A stretch of 64,000 bases of DNA, from positions 1,547,902 to 1,611,901 of the forward strand of contig NZ_KB235922.1 in the NCBI RefSeq assembly GCF_000332195.1, in the 5' to 3' direction. Of this stretch, positions 1 to 8,957 are shown piece by piece. The notes under the pieces were generated by a model. That model did no database searches, was not told the DNA's origin, and was given only the letters and a program-made list of their open reading frames with translations. The stretch's first letter is position 1; the number at the start of each line of letters is the position of its first letter. The stretch is from Pleurocapsa sp. PCC 7319 (GTDB lineage: Bacteria; Cyanobacteriota; Cyanobacteriia; Cyanobacteriales; Xenococcaceae). The translations under genes and the position numbers were made by a program.

Positions 1-1
1 T

Positions 2-298
2 TCCATCGCGGTAATTTCTCAGCTAGGATTTGGTAAACGAATTTCTGTTGGTTCTCTCAGGTTGGCTAATCGAGGGGATATTGGAACTCAAGCGATTCAA
101 TTCACAGCTAAAGAAGATATGTTAGCAGGAATTATTGCTACTACTGACAAAGAAAATATTACTCTAACTACTAGCATCAATCGACGGTTAGTACTACCAA
201 TTAGTAGTCTTAAGTTAGCTGAAAAAAATAGTCCTGGAGCAAAAATTGGCAAACTTAAGCCGAATGAAATTATTACTGGTGTTTATCCATTTGTGTGA
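2..298 (+). CDS. gyrA: DNA gyrase subunit A, C-terminal end (partial)
   Basis: The frame is open from the first codon of the window and ends at a TGA. The roughly 98 visible residues contain the basic-rich beta-pinwheel blade pattern of the GyrA/ParC C-terminal domain: a GFGKR stretch, then NRGDIGTQAI, a blade with IIATT and NRRLVLPISSL. This domain wraps DNA and lets gyrase introduce negative supercoils. The catalytic half lies outside the window, so gyrA cannot be separated from a parC-like paralogue with certainty; gyrA is preferred because the blade sequence resembles cyanobacterial GyrA. The apparent internal TTG start is only a codon within the domain, because the frame continues upstream to the window edge. 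Confidence 0.8.
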   Translation, partial: SIAVISQLGFGKRISVGSLRLANRGDIGTQAIQFTAKEDMLAGIIATTDKENITLTTSINRRLVLPISSLKLAEKNSPGAKIGKLKPNEIITGVYPFV

Positions 299-382
299 CT
301 TCTCTTACACTGACACGCTTCGCGTTACAGATGTAGAGCCTTGTTTTATTGGTTCGTGCGCAGGACCAACTATTAATTTCGG

Positions 383-493
383 CTAATGAGAAACAAAGCC
401 CGTTACCAACAAGGGTAATAAAATCAGGACAGAGATAATTAAAACAATCGTACCTGCGTCGATATTCAGGGTGTTTTTTGGTGTTTTTTTCAT
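383..493 (-). CDS. Small single-pass membrane protein (36 residues), unknown
   Basis: A 36-codon ORF starts with ATG at 493 and ends with TAG at 383-385. The product begins MKKTPKNT, has a short polar stretch (NIDAG), then one continuous hydrophobic segment from about residue 15 to 33 and a short tail ending VSH. A purine-rich AGGTAG stretch lies just before the ATG, a weak ribosome-binding site. The shape is that of the many tiny one-helix proteins of cyanobacterial thylakoid complexes, but I do not recognise a specific family. It sits alone between gyrA and a convergent hydrolase gene. It could be a chance ORF; the clean topology is the main support. Confidence 0.45.
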   Translation of the reverse strand: MKKTPKNTLNIDAGTIVLIISVLILLPLLVTGFVSH

Positions 494-524
494 TACTACC
501 TACTTTCTTTAAACAAGAAGAAAA

Positions 525-1505
525 TTATTTAAATTGAGCAAAGGCAATCAAAGAATTATCAGTCTCTATTAATTGCTGAAGCTCTTGTGATGCTTTTGAT
601 GGTTGGCGAACTACTGTATCAATAAATAAACTAGTTGCAGAAGCTATTATTGAGCGGATTTTGTTTTCTGGTTGAGTGGGAGGGAAATCTAAAGCAGTGG
701 CTTCGACTGTCAAATCAAGATACTCGGCGATCGCAAAATGATTTGCCCCTTCAAGAACAATCAAATAAGTATCATTTCGCCCTCCAGAAATAGCCTCGTT
801 GAAGGTGCGGATAACAGGAGTGGCTGGAGTTTTCCATTCTCTAACGCCATAGCGATGACTATTTTTGGCAATGACTCCATCGCGAGTACCCGCCATCAAA
901 AGCATTGGTACCGAGGAAGGTAAAGGTGAAATAGTTCCTGGACTGCATCCTAATTGGATTGCAGTAGCAGAATGAGCACCATAACTAAAAGCAGCGGAGA
1001 CTTGGCTGAAAAACTTCGGACTAGCATTTTCTAAAGCTATCCTGCCACCAGCAGAATGACCTCCCAAAATGATTTTTTGGAGATCTAGCATACCTGCTAG
1101 TATGCTTTCTGACTGCAAATACTCTAATTCGGCTAACAGTAAAGGCAAAGCAGAAGCAGAAGGAATAGTACCATAGACATCAGGTGAAAAAGCAGCCAGA
1201 TCGACACCAGGAGTGAGCGCAATGCTCCCAGGAATATTTTCTGCCAGCCAATCAAACAAAACTACTACCAACCCACGAGCAGCTAACTTGAAAGCCAACC
1301 ATTGATACATAATCAAACTACAATTGATCCCACTGAAGAAAATGACTACTGGAAAAGGAGCTAGGGTAGAATCAACAGAGGAAGTAGATCTTGGCTGTTG
1401 AGGATCTATATCTAGAGCGGGATACAGCACCTTGAGGTTGATAGTATCGTATGGAAATGAAGCATTTTTAACTTTAGTGACTCTCCAAAAAGCTTTAACA
1501 GTCAT
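525..1505 (-). CDS. Alpha/beta hydrolase (dienelactone hydrolase / chlorophyllase-like)
   Basis: About 326 residues from an ATG at 1505; a TTG nine codons upstream also exists but is less likely. The nucleophile-elbow motif GHSAGG is at about residues 149-154, preceded by the strand LQKIIL. An earlier strand, PVVIFFSGINC, would carry the oxyanion-hole loop. A late Asp and His (GTRDG and GANHF) complete a plausible Ser-Asp-His triad. There is no signal peptide. The family acts on esters or lactones; the cyanobacterial members are annotated as dienelactone-hydrolase-like or chlorophyllase-like, and the substrate cannot be told here. Its neighbours are unrelated. Confidence 0.75.
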   Translation of the reverse strand: MTVKAFWRVTKVKNASFPYDTINLKVLYPALDIDPQQPRSTSSVDSTLAPFPVVIFFSGINCSLIMYQWLAFKLAARGLVVVLFDWLAENIPGSIALTPGVDLAAFSPDVYGTIPSASALPLLLAELEYLQSESILAGMLDLQKIILGGHSAGGRIALENASPKFFSQVSAAFSYGAHSATAIQLGCSPGTISPLPSSVPMLLMAGTRDGVIAKNSHRYGVREWKTPATPVIRTFNEAISGGRNDTYLIVLEGANHFAIAEYLDLTVEATALDFPPTQPENKIRSIIASATSLFIDTVVRQPSKASQELQQLIETDNSLIAFAQFK

Positions 1506-1657
1506 CACCAACGATTTTGCACTACACCCCAAGTATAGAATAGATCAGCAAACTTTTAGAGCAATTTAATAGCAGTGAATACTCTGTTCATGACGCTGCG
1601 CTTTATGGCTTGTAGGACAATAGAAAAGAGAGTAAATTTTTTAAGTTTGATAAGATC

Positions 1658-2221
1658 ATGCGATCGCCTTTAAATCTTCTTACCATCGAAGAATACCTCA
1701 ATTTAGAGCAAGACGCTGAAATACGTCATGAATACGTGGCGGGACAAATCTATGCTATGGCTGGTGCTAGCGAAGCACATAACTTGATTGTAGGCAACAT
1801 TTTCGCTTTGTTACGTCCTCATTTACGAGGTAGTTACTGTCGTGCTTTCGTTTCTGATATGAAAGTCAAAGTTAAGGCACAAAAGGCGGATATATTTTAT
1901 TATCCAGATCTTCTAGTCACTTGCGATCCCAATGACAATAAAAAATACTTTAAAACCAATCCAAATCTGATTGTAGAAGTTCTCTCTGATTCTACCGAAA
2001 CTACGGATAAACGGGAAAAACGAATTAATTATCAAACTATTGATAGCCTGAAAGAATACGTTTTGGTTTCTCAAGATAAAATTAAAGTAGAAATTTATCG
2101 CCAAGATAATAATGGGAATTGGACAGTAGAAATTTTGAGTAAAGATGATAAGTTATCACTAGATTCAGTTGGATTGACTTTAACAATGGCAGATATTTAT
2201 GAAGATATTTTTAATCTTTAA
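1658..2221 (+). CDS. Uma2 family (DUF820) PD-(D/E)XK endonuclease-like protein
   Basis: 187 residues starting at an ATG that itself lies in a GCGATCGC-containing stretch. The N-terminal TIEEYLNLEQ with H-EYVAGQIYAMAG, the central YYPDLLVTCD and the NPNLIVEVLSDST motif form the standard Uma2 core, in which the Asp of PDLLV and Glu of VEVLS are the predicted metal ligands of the PD-(D/E)XK fold. Length is normal for the family. These proteins are strongly multiplied in cyanobacterial genomes and their role is unsettled. A second member lies at 9775-10323. The gene stands alone, followed by a repeat-rich spacer. Confidence 0.85.
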   Translation: MRSPLNLLTIEEYLNLEQDAEIRHEYVAGQIYAMAGASEAHNLIVGNIFALLRPHLRGSYCRAFVSDMKVKVKAQKADIFYYPDLLVTCDPNDNKKYFKTNPNLIVEVLSDSTETTDKREKRINYQTIDSLKEYVLVSQDKIKVEIYRQDNNGNWTVEILSKDDKLSLDSVGLTLTMADIYEDIFNL

Positions 2222-2802
2222 ATCTGGTTGTGTTGTAAATAGTAAAGATTAGTGTAATCAAGGTGTTGTTTAAAGTCGAAAGGCTTATGTTGCAGTTGAT
2301 TGAGAAATAATCTCAAAAAGCTTTAAGCTAACTTCTTCCTTAAATTGTCTTAACCCGAACTGAAGTTACTTATCCAAAGCATCAGGGTACTAATACTAAA
2401 TCCGCTTGTTAAGAGTAGTGTTTAGTTTTTTACCAAATGTTGTTTCAACTCATTACTCGTTACCAAAAAGCTATAAGCTCTAAGCCTTAAGCTATAAGCT
2501 CTAAAGTTTACGCTTTGTAAACGGCTAACAGCTTATAGCTATTGGGCGGGCGGAAGCTTGAGGTAACCTCAAGCTGTCCGTTGCCCGCCGCATTCCGCGG
2601 TTTAATGCCCCCAGCAAACAAAGTTTGGTGGTCTTCAATTAGGAGGGGTTAAAGCCCCTTCTAATTGGCTTATAGCTTATAGCTTATAGCTTATAGCTGC
2701 GGCTTTGCCGCTTTACTTGTTACTCATTACTTAATTTTTTAAGTAACCTATACGAAACGGATTTAGTATAATGTGCTTTACCTTGAATTTCTGCCTCAGA
2801 CC
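2222..2802. repeat. Gene-free spacer filled with repeats and hairpins
   Basis: I found no gene in these 580 bases. Most of it (2394-2768) is the MITE-like element described separately. Inside it are arrays built on AAGCTATAAGCTCTAAG, a GC-rich imperfect palindrome around 2545-2590 whose centre is CTTGAGGTAACCTCAAG, and a hairpin at 2637-2666 with arms AATTAGGAGGGG and CCCCTTCTAATT. Short TTATAGC and TTACTTGTTAC type 7-mers follow. The spacer could transcribe a structured RNA, but nothing marks a start or terminator. Confidence 0.7.
2394..2768. mobile_element. Candidate MITE, 375 bp, with short terminal inverted repeats
   Basis: The left end reads TACTAAATCCG and the right end CGGATTTAGTA, an exact inverted repeat of 11 bp. 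Both ends are bordered outside by TAA, so a target duplication of TAA, or of TA if the outer TA of each arm is counted as target, is possible. No protein is encoded. The interior holds nested hairpins and 7-mer repeats, which suggests repeated colonisation of the same site. A non-autonomous element moved by an IS630-type (TA-targeting) transposase would fit, but no such transposase is in the window. Confidence 0.5.
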
Positions 2803-4194
2803 TTAAAATTCGGCATTCAAGGGAGTTCTAGGGAAGGGAATCACATCTCGAATATTGGTCATTCCTGTCATAAACTGCACCAGTCGTTCAAAGCCCAAGC
2901 CAAAACCAGCATGGGGTACAGTTCCATAACGGCGTAAGTCTAAGTACCACCACAGATCATCTGCTTCGATGCTCATTTCTTTAATTCTTCTTTCTAAAAC
3001 ATCTAATCGTTCTTCCCGTTGAGAACCACCGATAATTTCACCAATTCCAGGAGCTAATACATCCATAGCAGAGACAGTTTTTTCGCCATCGTCAAGACGC
3101 ATATAAAAGGCTTTAATATCTTTAGGATAATTCGTAACAATGACGGGTTTTTTAAACAAATCTTCTGCTAAATAGCGCTCGTGTTCGGACTGTAAGTCGA
3201 TTCCCCATTCTACGGGAAATTCAAATTTTTTCTTGGCTTTCTCCAGCAAAGTAATAGCTTCGGTATAGGTGACTCGTTCAAACTCATTACTAATGATATT
3301 ATCGGCAGTAGCTAGCACTGACTTGTCAACCCATTTATTGAAAAATTCCATGTCGTCAGCACAATGATCCAATACATATTGAAAAATGTATTTCAGGAAT
3401 TCTTCTGCTAGGTTTTGATCTCCTTCCAGGTCGCAAAAAGCCATTTCTGGTTCAACCATCCAGAATTCCGCCAAGTGACGAGAAGTATTAGAATTTTCGG
3501 CACGGAAAGTAGGACCAAATGTATAAACATTTTGAAACGCCATTGCCATCACTTCCGCTTGTAACTGTCCACTAACAGTTAAATAGGCAGGTTTACCAAA
3601 AAAGTCTTGACTGTAATCAATCTCGCCCTGATCGTTTTTGGGCAGGTTGTTTAAATCTAAGTTAGTAACGGTAAATAATTCTCCCGCCCCTTCACAATCG
3701 CTGGCAGTGATAATTGGGCTATGTATCCATAAAAAGTCTTTTTCTTGAAAAAACTGATGGATCGCTGTGGCACAAGCATTTCGTACCCGAAAAACTGCTC
3801 CCAAAGTATTAGTCCGCGATCGCAAATGGCTAATGGTGCGTAAAAACTCAAAAGAGTGACGCTTCTTTTGTAAGGGATAGGTTTCCGAGTCAGCTTCACC
3901 ATATACGGTTATAGACTCTGCTTTCATCTCAATTTTTTGCCCTTTACCTGGAGACTCGACTAACTTTCCGGTAATTTCGACAGCAGCTCCAGTACCTAGT
4001 TGTTTGAGAATAGTTTCGTAATTTGGTATGTCGGCATCCAGAACAGCTTGCAAACCTGACAGTGATGAACCATCATTGACTTCTACAAAGGAAAATCCTT
4101 TTAATTCCCTTTTGGTACGGACCCAACCTTGAATGGTTACGGATTCATCTGGTTGACCATTTTTTAGAATGTCTGCAACTCGTCTAGTTACCAT
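2803..4194 (-). CDS. asnS: Asparaginyl-tRNA synthetase
   Basis: 463 residues, the usual length of bacterial AsnRS. The N-terminal OB-fold anticodon-binding domain (about 1-110) starts with TRRVADIL and contains [20 protein letters not shown]. The class II catalytic domain follows: motif 2 around [21 protein letters not shown], and motif 3 at the C-terminus, [10 protein letters not shown] with [12 protein letters not shown]. The ATG at 4194 fits. It charges tRNA-Asn with asparagine in the cytoplasm. AspRS is excluded by the short length and AsnRS-type C-terminus. It is transcribed alone; the upstream gap to the histidine kinase gene is about 136 bp. Confidence 0.97.
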   Translation of the reverse strand: MVTRRVADILKNGQPDESVTIQGWVRTKRELKGFSFVEVNDGSSLSGLQAVLDADIPNYETILKQLGTGAAVEITGKLVESPGKGQKIEMKAESITVYGEADSETYPLQKKRHSFEFLRTISHLRSRTNTLGAVFRVRNACATAIHQFFQEKDFLWIHSPIITASDCEGAGELFTVTNLDLNNLPKNDQGEIDYSQDFFGKPAYLTVSGQLQAEVMAMAFQNVYTFGPTFRAENSNTSRHLAEFWMVEPEMAFCDLEGDQNLAEEFLKYIFQYVLDHCADDMEFFNKWVDKSVLATADNIISNEFERVTYTEAITLLEKAKKKFEFPVEWGIDLQSEHERYLAEDLFKKPVIVTNYPKDIKAFYMRLDDGEKTVSAMDVLAPGIGEIIGGSQREERLDVLERRIKEMSIEADDLWWYLDLRRYGTVPHAGFGLGFERLVQFMTGMTNIRDVIPFPRTPLNAEF

Positions 4195-4330
4195 ATAGCC
4201 TCAAATTCATGCTAGATATTTGAATTATTTTATCGAATAAATCTCTTGGCAGATTATTAATAGCCATCCAGTAAATCAGTGTTAATCATTACTTGACGTA
4301 TTGCAACATTGCAACACTTCTCGATAACTG

Positions 4331-5638
4331 TCACTTTTTGGGGATTTCAACTTGAATCTGACATCCTTTGCCATATTCACTCATAATTCTCAAGCTACCT
4401 TGTAATGCTGTCGTCCGTTCCTGTATTCCCTGTAACCCAAACCCGGTAGTATTATCTTGAGGATTAAAACCACAACCATTATCCTTAATTGAGAGTGAGA
4501 CTTTCTCTGCTGCTGCTTCTAAGTTTAGGTTTACTTGAGTTGCTTGACTGTGTCTAGTGATGTTAGTCAATGCTTCTTGAACAATACGATAAAGTGCCGT
4601 ACTAACTTCTGGAGCTAAAGCTGATACTTGACCAACGGTCACAGCAGGCCCCGTCGTTTCACGGCGGGGTAATCTGTGACTCATCTTAAAGGCGATCGCT
4701 ATGTTCGTATTCGATTCAAATTCAGCGATCAGTTCCTCTAACATGACTTTCAGCGATCGCTCTTCTAGAGAGTTGTTTCTGAGAGCTGCTACCGAGGAAC
4801 GAATATTAGCCAGTGCTTCTTTTCCTAACTGTCTTGCTTTGGCTAAATGACCAGATGCTTTAGCTGGATCTTGAGCTAAAAATAAAGCGGTATTTTCTAA
4901 CTGAATACTTTGAGCCGTTAGGTAATGACCAACAGAATCGTGTATTTCGCGAGCTATACGATTTCTTTCCTGTAATGTTGCTTGGGCTTCAATTTGCAGT
5001 GCATACTGACCCAAGCGACGATGAGCCTTAACCAACTTAGCTCTGCTTTCATGTTCTGCTAATACTGCACCAACTAATAAGAGGACAAAAACTAAGACAA
5101 AAGCAAAAAATAATGCTGAATTAAAAGCCAAACCAAATAAAATTCGGCGTAATTCTTCTGATGGCAAACGTCTTAAAATAGGGGGAAATCTTCTACCCAA
5201 GGGAATACCAAAAGGATTAATCCTCATTAAAGACATTATTTGCACAGCAAGAAAGGAAATATAGGCCAAAATAGCGACGAATATTCTGCCACTCCAAGAA
5301 AATAATAAACAAGCACGAATTAATACGATTAAAAGTAAAGCAGGAAAAACTCTTTCTCCTCTTCCAATAAGCAATATCGTCAGCCAACTGAAAATAAATC
5401 CGCCACCAATATAAATTTGCTGCAATAATTTGGAATTGCTAGGTAGCCTCAAACCCATCAAGCCTAAAGTAGCAATACATAAAATTCCTGCCAAATTAAA
5501 CAATGCTGGATGTGCTGGGTGATAGACTAAGTGATGACGATGATGAGGAATTACTAAACTAAATGCTGCGAGTAGAGCAATTCCCAGTAATACCCATTCT
5601 AGATATAGGAGTAATCGAAAAGAGTGCTTTTGCCACAT
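4331..5638 (-). CDS. Membrane sensor histidine kinase, NarL/DesK-type (HisKA_3)
   Basis: 435 residues. The first 195 hold about six hydrophobic segments (roughly 12-30, 45-63, 75-92, 97-115, 118-138, 166-192), and the protein has no separate periplasmic sensor domain. The HisKA_3 dimerisation motif ARE-IHDSVGHYLTAQ places the phosphorylated histidine at about 233. A GHKL ATPase domain follows, with IVQEALTNITRHS (N box), DNGCGF (G1) and GFGLQGIQER (G2). Such kinases normally phosphorylate a NarL/LuxR-type response regulator, but no regulator is adjacent, so it is an orphan here. The signal is unknown; the all-membrane input resembles DesK, which senses membrane state. That parallel is inference. 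Confidence 0.88.
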   Translation of the reverse strand: MWQKHSFRLLLYLEWVLLGIALLAAFSLVIPHHRHHLVYHPAHPALFNLAGILCIATLGLMGLRLPSNSKLLQQIYIGGGFIFSWLTILLIGRGERVFPALLLIVLIRACLLFSWSGRIFVAILAYISFLAVQIMSLMRINPFGIPLGRRFPPILRRLPSEELRRILFGLAFNSALFFAFVLVFVLLLVGAVLAEHESRAKLVKAHRRLGQYALQIEAQATLQERNRIAREIHDSVGHYLTAQSIQLENTALFLAQDPAKASGHLAKARQLGKEALANIRSSVAALRNNSLEERSLKVMLEELIAEFESNTNIAIAFKMSHRLPRRETTGPAVTVGQVSALAPEVSTALYRIVQEALTNITRHSQATQVNLNLEAAAEKVSLSIKDNGCGFNPQDNTTGFGLQGIQERTTALQGSLRIMSEYGKGCQIQVEIPKK

Positions 5639-5685
5639 ATCAGCCCTTGATTATCTTGTTTTTCACCAATATATTTAAGATAAGG

Positions 5686-6297
5686 TCAATTTTCGCTCCT
5701 CAAGTTTTGATGCCAATTGTCGATATATAAAATCAGTTGGGGAAAAAATTGTTGGAAATCCTGCTCCAATTCAGCGTAATTTCGCGTTAATTCTTGTTTA
5801 GCGGGAGTTAGGTCGAACTGCCGGTTCCTGCGCCGACTTAGTTTCCAAGATATTCTGCGTAAAGTATATTCAATCCCCTCTAAACTACTAGAGGAACTAA
5901 GCCAATCTTCTGCTATTAATCGCCGAATAACCCCCTGAGCATAGGCAGGCAAATAATCGAGCTGATCTGCCCAGGAAGCATAGACCGTAGTAGTAAATTT
6001 AGTTAAAGGTATATCTGAGTAGTCTTGCCAATGATTAGCCAAAATATAATCGTAAAAAACATCAATTAAAATTCCTGCATAGCGACGATATTTCTCGTTA
6101 ATTCTCTTTTTGCTGCGCTTAACTATTAGATGCTTATCAGTAAAAATGTCGATCGCCTGATGGCATTGTAATCCCCGTTGCAAACTAGGAGCCAGAGATT
6201 TTCGCTCCACACCTTTAACTAGATCCCCTAACAAGTTCCCCAAACGACTTTCGGGATTATCCTCGGCTAATAATAAATGAGCTAGCCAATTCATCAT
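5686..6297 (-). CDS. Acyl carrier protein phosphodiesterase-like (AcpH / DUF479)
   Basis: 203 residues beginning MMNWLAHLLLAEDNPESRLGNLLGDLVKG, the signature N-terminus of the AcpH family, followed by LQCHQAIDIFTDKH and YAGILIDVFYDYILANHW with the conserved His and Asp residues of the HD-like metal site. In E. coli AcpH removes the phosphopantetheine arm from acyl carrier protein. Length matches the family. It lies 48 bp downstream of the histidine kinase gene on the opposite end of the transcript order, that is, it would be transcribed just before that kinase; co-transcription is possible but unproven. Confidence 0.82.
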   Translation of the reverse strand: MMNWLAHLLLAEDNPESRLGNLLGDLVKGVERKSLAPSLQRGLQCHQAIDIFTDKHLIVKRSKKRINEKYRRYAGILIDVFYDYILANHWQDYSDIPLTKFTTTVYASWADQLDYLPAYAQGVIRRLIAEDWLSSSSSLEGIEYTLRRISWKLSRRRNRQFDLTPAKQELTRNYAELEQDFQQFFPQLILYIDNWHQNLRSEN

Positions 6298-6907
6298 TTA
6301 CCAGAAAACTACTAGCTCGTATTCTAAATCGTATTCGTTTTTTTTACTTGGATCTGTTATCTACAAAGGTGCATACTGAAGTGTTGAGGTCTTTATATTA
6401 CAATTCGTTATAAATGTATTTTTTCCTTTGCCTTTCATCTTTATATTTGTAAACTTAATCAAAGTTTATTTGAATTAAAGCAAGAAGTCTATTTTGTCAG
6501 CAGGCAGAATTTAAGGGTTTTTATTAGACTAGATTAATTTGAATATATTTCTAGATTAACTTATATCAGTTAGTTAAAAATCAATGACATTCATTTGTAC
6601 TGTCTCATCGCTTTTATTTGACAGTGAATACTGTATTTTCTCCGAAATCAATAATTGACCAACGGTCAGAGCACAAAGCACGTGAGGCACTCTGGGGTTT
6701 TACCCCCATATGCAATCACCTAAGAAGGCGATTGGTTCGCAAGGCACTGTCCGAGGAGGAAACCTTATCGGCTTGTATGCCTCGCCCCATGTGTCCGTTG
6801 TTGCAGGACGGAGTAATTTTTGACCAAAGAGAAGATTATCAGCTTTTAGAGACAAATCAAAGAATTTCTTGATAACCAATCATAATAAACAATAACTAAG
6901 AATAAAT
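6298..6907. other. 600-bp spacer upstream of the stator-like operon; no gene recognised
   Basis: The first 320 bases are AT-rich with no recognisable gene. Bases 6670-6830 are much richer in GC and contain short repeated words (AGGCACTCTGGGG, AAGGCACTGTCCGAGG, CAGGACGGAG) that recall the dispersed insertion near 48725. An ORF of 84 codons (6618-6872, TTG start) crosses this patch, but its product looks like translated repeat (many Arg, Cys, Pro) and is not supported. The patch may be a mobile insertion or a leader RNA of the genes that start at 6908; the sequence does not decide. Confidence 0.5.
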
Positions 6908-8338
6908 ATGACCAAAAAAAAGTTTAGCTTTAAACCTAAAGCCAGTTTGCGAAATTCTCAACGTCAGGAATTGGAAGTTGACTTCCTACTGTTGTTGATT
7001 TTGGCAGCCGCTATTTTTATCATTACCTATGCCGTGATCGGGATTGTGCCAGCGGTAAGGCAATCTTATATTGGGATTTTGCTGTTTGAAAGAGGTTTTA
7101 TCCAAGCCATAGTAGTTGCTCTGGCTGCTTTAGTAGTTGCTACAACTATTTTGAAATTTTTGACTCTTAGAAGTGAACATCAGACATTAGGTAAAATTTG
7201 GATTGCCGATCATATTCCTCTAGACCAGCCTGATGCTCATGAAGTGGCATACTTCCAAGAAAGATTAATGAAGGACGGAAGTCTGATAGCAGTACGCTGT
7301 GGACGTATTCTCAGAGCTTACATCAAAAGTGGCGATCGCACTGTAGCGAATGATTTTGCTCTCGATGATTCTTCTTTTTATATGAGTGCGTCAGAAGCTT
7401 CTTATTCGGTACCGCGAATCTTAGTTTGGGCAATTCCTCTCTTAGGGTTTATTGGGACAGTTGTTGGTATTAGTGGTGCCGTCAGTGGTTTTTCGGGATT
7501 TTTGGAAAATTCAGGGGATGTAGAACAAATTAAAGAGGGTATTGGTCAAGTTACCAGTAACCTAGGTTTGGCTTTTGATACTACTCTGTTGGCACTGTTT
7601 CTTAGTGTATTGGTGATGATTCCCCTGGTATTAGTAGAACGCTATGAATCAAAATTACTGCTCGGTATTGATGTCTTTATCAACGACAAGCTATTACCCC
7701 GATTAAAGAAGAAAAATGAACAGCTCAACGAAGAAGCTATTTATCAATCGGTAGAAGGAGCAATTAGAGAGCATTTCCCCAATCCTCAGGATCTAATCCA
7801 GCCCGCCCATAGTTATGCCGAACAGGCTGCCAAAAGCTTATCCGCAGGATTTTTAACAGAAGTAGGCAAAGTACAGGATATTAGTTCTCAGATAATCGCC
7901 CAAGCCAACGAGGCAAGACAGTCAGCTAACCGCGATCGCCAAGAATTTCTCAACTTTTTTGCGCAGCAACAGCAAGCTAATCAAGAGTTGGTAGGGCAAA
8001 TCAGATCGATTGTCGATGAGATTAGAAGCAGAAATCTCTCCGCAGCTAACGATCTCAACATCCAGACTAAGCAGATTAGCCACCAGCTAGAGAAAGCAGC
8101 TCGGGTTTTGGAAAATCGAGTTAATTCCCTAGAGGTTGCTACCCAAAAAATGTCGGATTTTCAAAAGATACAGCAAGGGTTAGAACAGAGTTTTGCTTCC
8201 CTAGAAAAAACTGCTTTACTAGAAAATGTTTTGACTGGTGTTAGAGATAACCTGGCTCAGCTTCAACCTGTTCTCAAACAACTCAACAAACCTCGTCGGA
8301 TTACTATTGTAGAACAGGACAACAACAAAAATTCTTAA
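6908..8338 (+). CDS. MotA/TolQ/ExbB-type proton channel protein with coiled-coil tail
   Basis: 476 residues. Hydrophobic segments lie near residues 27-48 and 62-82, and a second pair near 172-195 and 218-240; the second pair (IPLLGFIGTVVGISGAVSGF and FDTTLLALFLSVLVMIPLVL) is the MotA/TolQ/ExbB channel signature. The remaining 235 residues are polar, rich in Gln, Glu and Ala, with strong heptad character, so a long cytoplasmic coiled coil is expected. It is the first of three genes; the next two encode ExbD-like partners. MotA-class proteins form pentamers that use ion flow to do mechanical work. The long tail recalls ZorA of the Zorya defence system, but no Zorya effector gene follows. Confidence 0.8.
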   Translation: MTKKKFSFKPKASLRNSQRQELEVDFLLLLILAAAIFIITYAVIGIVPAVRQSYIGILLFERGFIQAIVVALAALVVATTILKFLTLRSEHQTLGKIWIADHIPLDQPDAHEVAYFQERLMKDGSLIAVRCGRILRAYIKSGDRTVANDFALDDSSFYMSASEASYSVPRILVWAIPLLGFIGTVVGISGAVSGFSGFLENSGDVEQIKEGIGQVTSNLGLAFDTTLLALFLSVLVMIPLVLVERYESKLLLGIDVFINDKLLPRLKKKNEQLNEEAIYQSVEGAIREHFPNPQDLIQPAHSYAEQAAKSLSAGFLTEVGKVQDISSQIIAQANEARQSANRDRQEFLNFFAQQQQANQELVGQIRSIVDEIRSRNLSAANDLNIQTKQISHQLEKAARVLENRVNSLEVATQKMSDFQKIQQGLEQSFASLEKTALLENVLTGVRDNLAQLQPVLKQLNKPRRITIVEQDNNKNS

Positions 8339-8362
8339 CCATCAGAGCAAAGTATTTTCTTC

Positions 8363-8827
8363 ATGTCTAGGCGCAACATTTATCGTAAACAACAAACAGA
8401 GATAGAACTATTTCCGTTCCTTTCTGTTTTAGCCTGCACCATCGGCACGCTAATTTTGTTAATTATTGTCTTAACTACCCAAGCTCTGGAACCGCAAGAA
8501 GCAATTGTAGTTGCTAAGACAGAAGAAGACAGTAAGGGAGCTAACCAAAATAAAATTCCAGTTTATATTGAATGTCGTGAGGATGGTTTTGTATTACATC
8601 CCAGCAAAGAGTTTGCTCCTCGAGCAGATTTATATGACGAAAAATCTCCCCTCAGAAAATTGGTTGCCGAATTAAAAACACTAAAAGAAGAAAAATATCT
8701 CATAGTTATTTTGCGGCCTGACGGTTTAGAAATGTTTAACAAGATTCGGGAGCTAGTCACCAAAGAAGAGATAGATATTGGCTATGAACCACTAGAATTT
8801 GGCTTAGAACTCAAAATAGAAAGCTAA
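8363..8827 (+). CDS. ExbD/MotB-like partner lacking the channel aspartate
   Basis: 154 residues, 24 bp after the channel gene. A short basic N-terminus (MSRRNIYRKQ) precedes one membrane helix at about 17-40, then a soluble domain. The helix aligns without gaps with that of the next protein (240 residues): Leu16, Phe19, Leu20, Leu23, Thr26 and Gly28 are the same in both, but position 21 is Ser here and Asp there. In ExbD and MotB an Asp at the start of the helix carries the proton, so this subunit seems to have lost it; Glu15 is nearby. The C-terminus has LIVILRPDGLEMFNKIR and IGYEP, a motif shared with the partner. No peptidoglycan-binding OmpA domain is present. Confidence 0.65.
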   Translation: MSRRNIYRKQQTEIELFPFLSVLACTIGTLILLIIVLTTQALEPQEAIVVAKTEEDSKGANQNKIPVYIECREDGFVLHPSKEFAPRADLYDEKSPLRKLVAELKTLKEEKYLIVILRPDGLEMFNKIRELVTKEEIDIGYEPLEFGLELKIES

Positions 8828-8957
8828 ATAACGTGAGTTCGAAGTTTGAAGTTCGAAGTTTGGAGTTCGGAATTCGGAATTCGGAGTTATAGGTTATAGG
8901 TTATAGGTTAGTTCGAAGTACTCGCTAAGTTAAAAGTAATTAAATTAAGAATAATCA
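8828..8957. repeat. 7-mer repeat insertion between two operon genes
   Basis: The 130-bp gap holds runs of GAAGTTC/GGAGTTCGGAATTC type words followed by three copies of GGTTATA. The same word family (GTTCGGA) forms the long array at 16866-16992. The repeat separates two genes that would otherwise be closely spaced, and there is no promoter or terminator I can point to. Confidence 0.7.

Noticed and set aside
2222-2802. Structured RNA or riboswitch before asnS
   Set aside because: The region lies downstream of asnS (which is on the minus strand), and its hairpins fit mobile repeats better.
6618-6872. 84-codon ORF before the stator-like genes
   Set aside because: The product is rich in Arg, Cys and Pro and follows a GC-rich repeat patch; there is no ribosome-binding site and no family resemblance.
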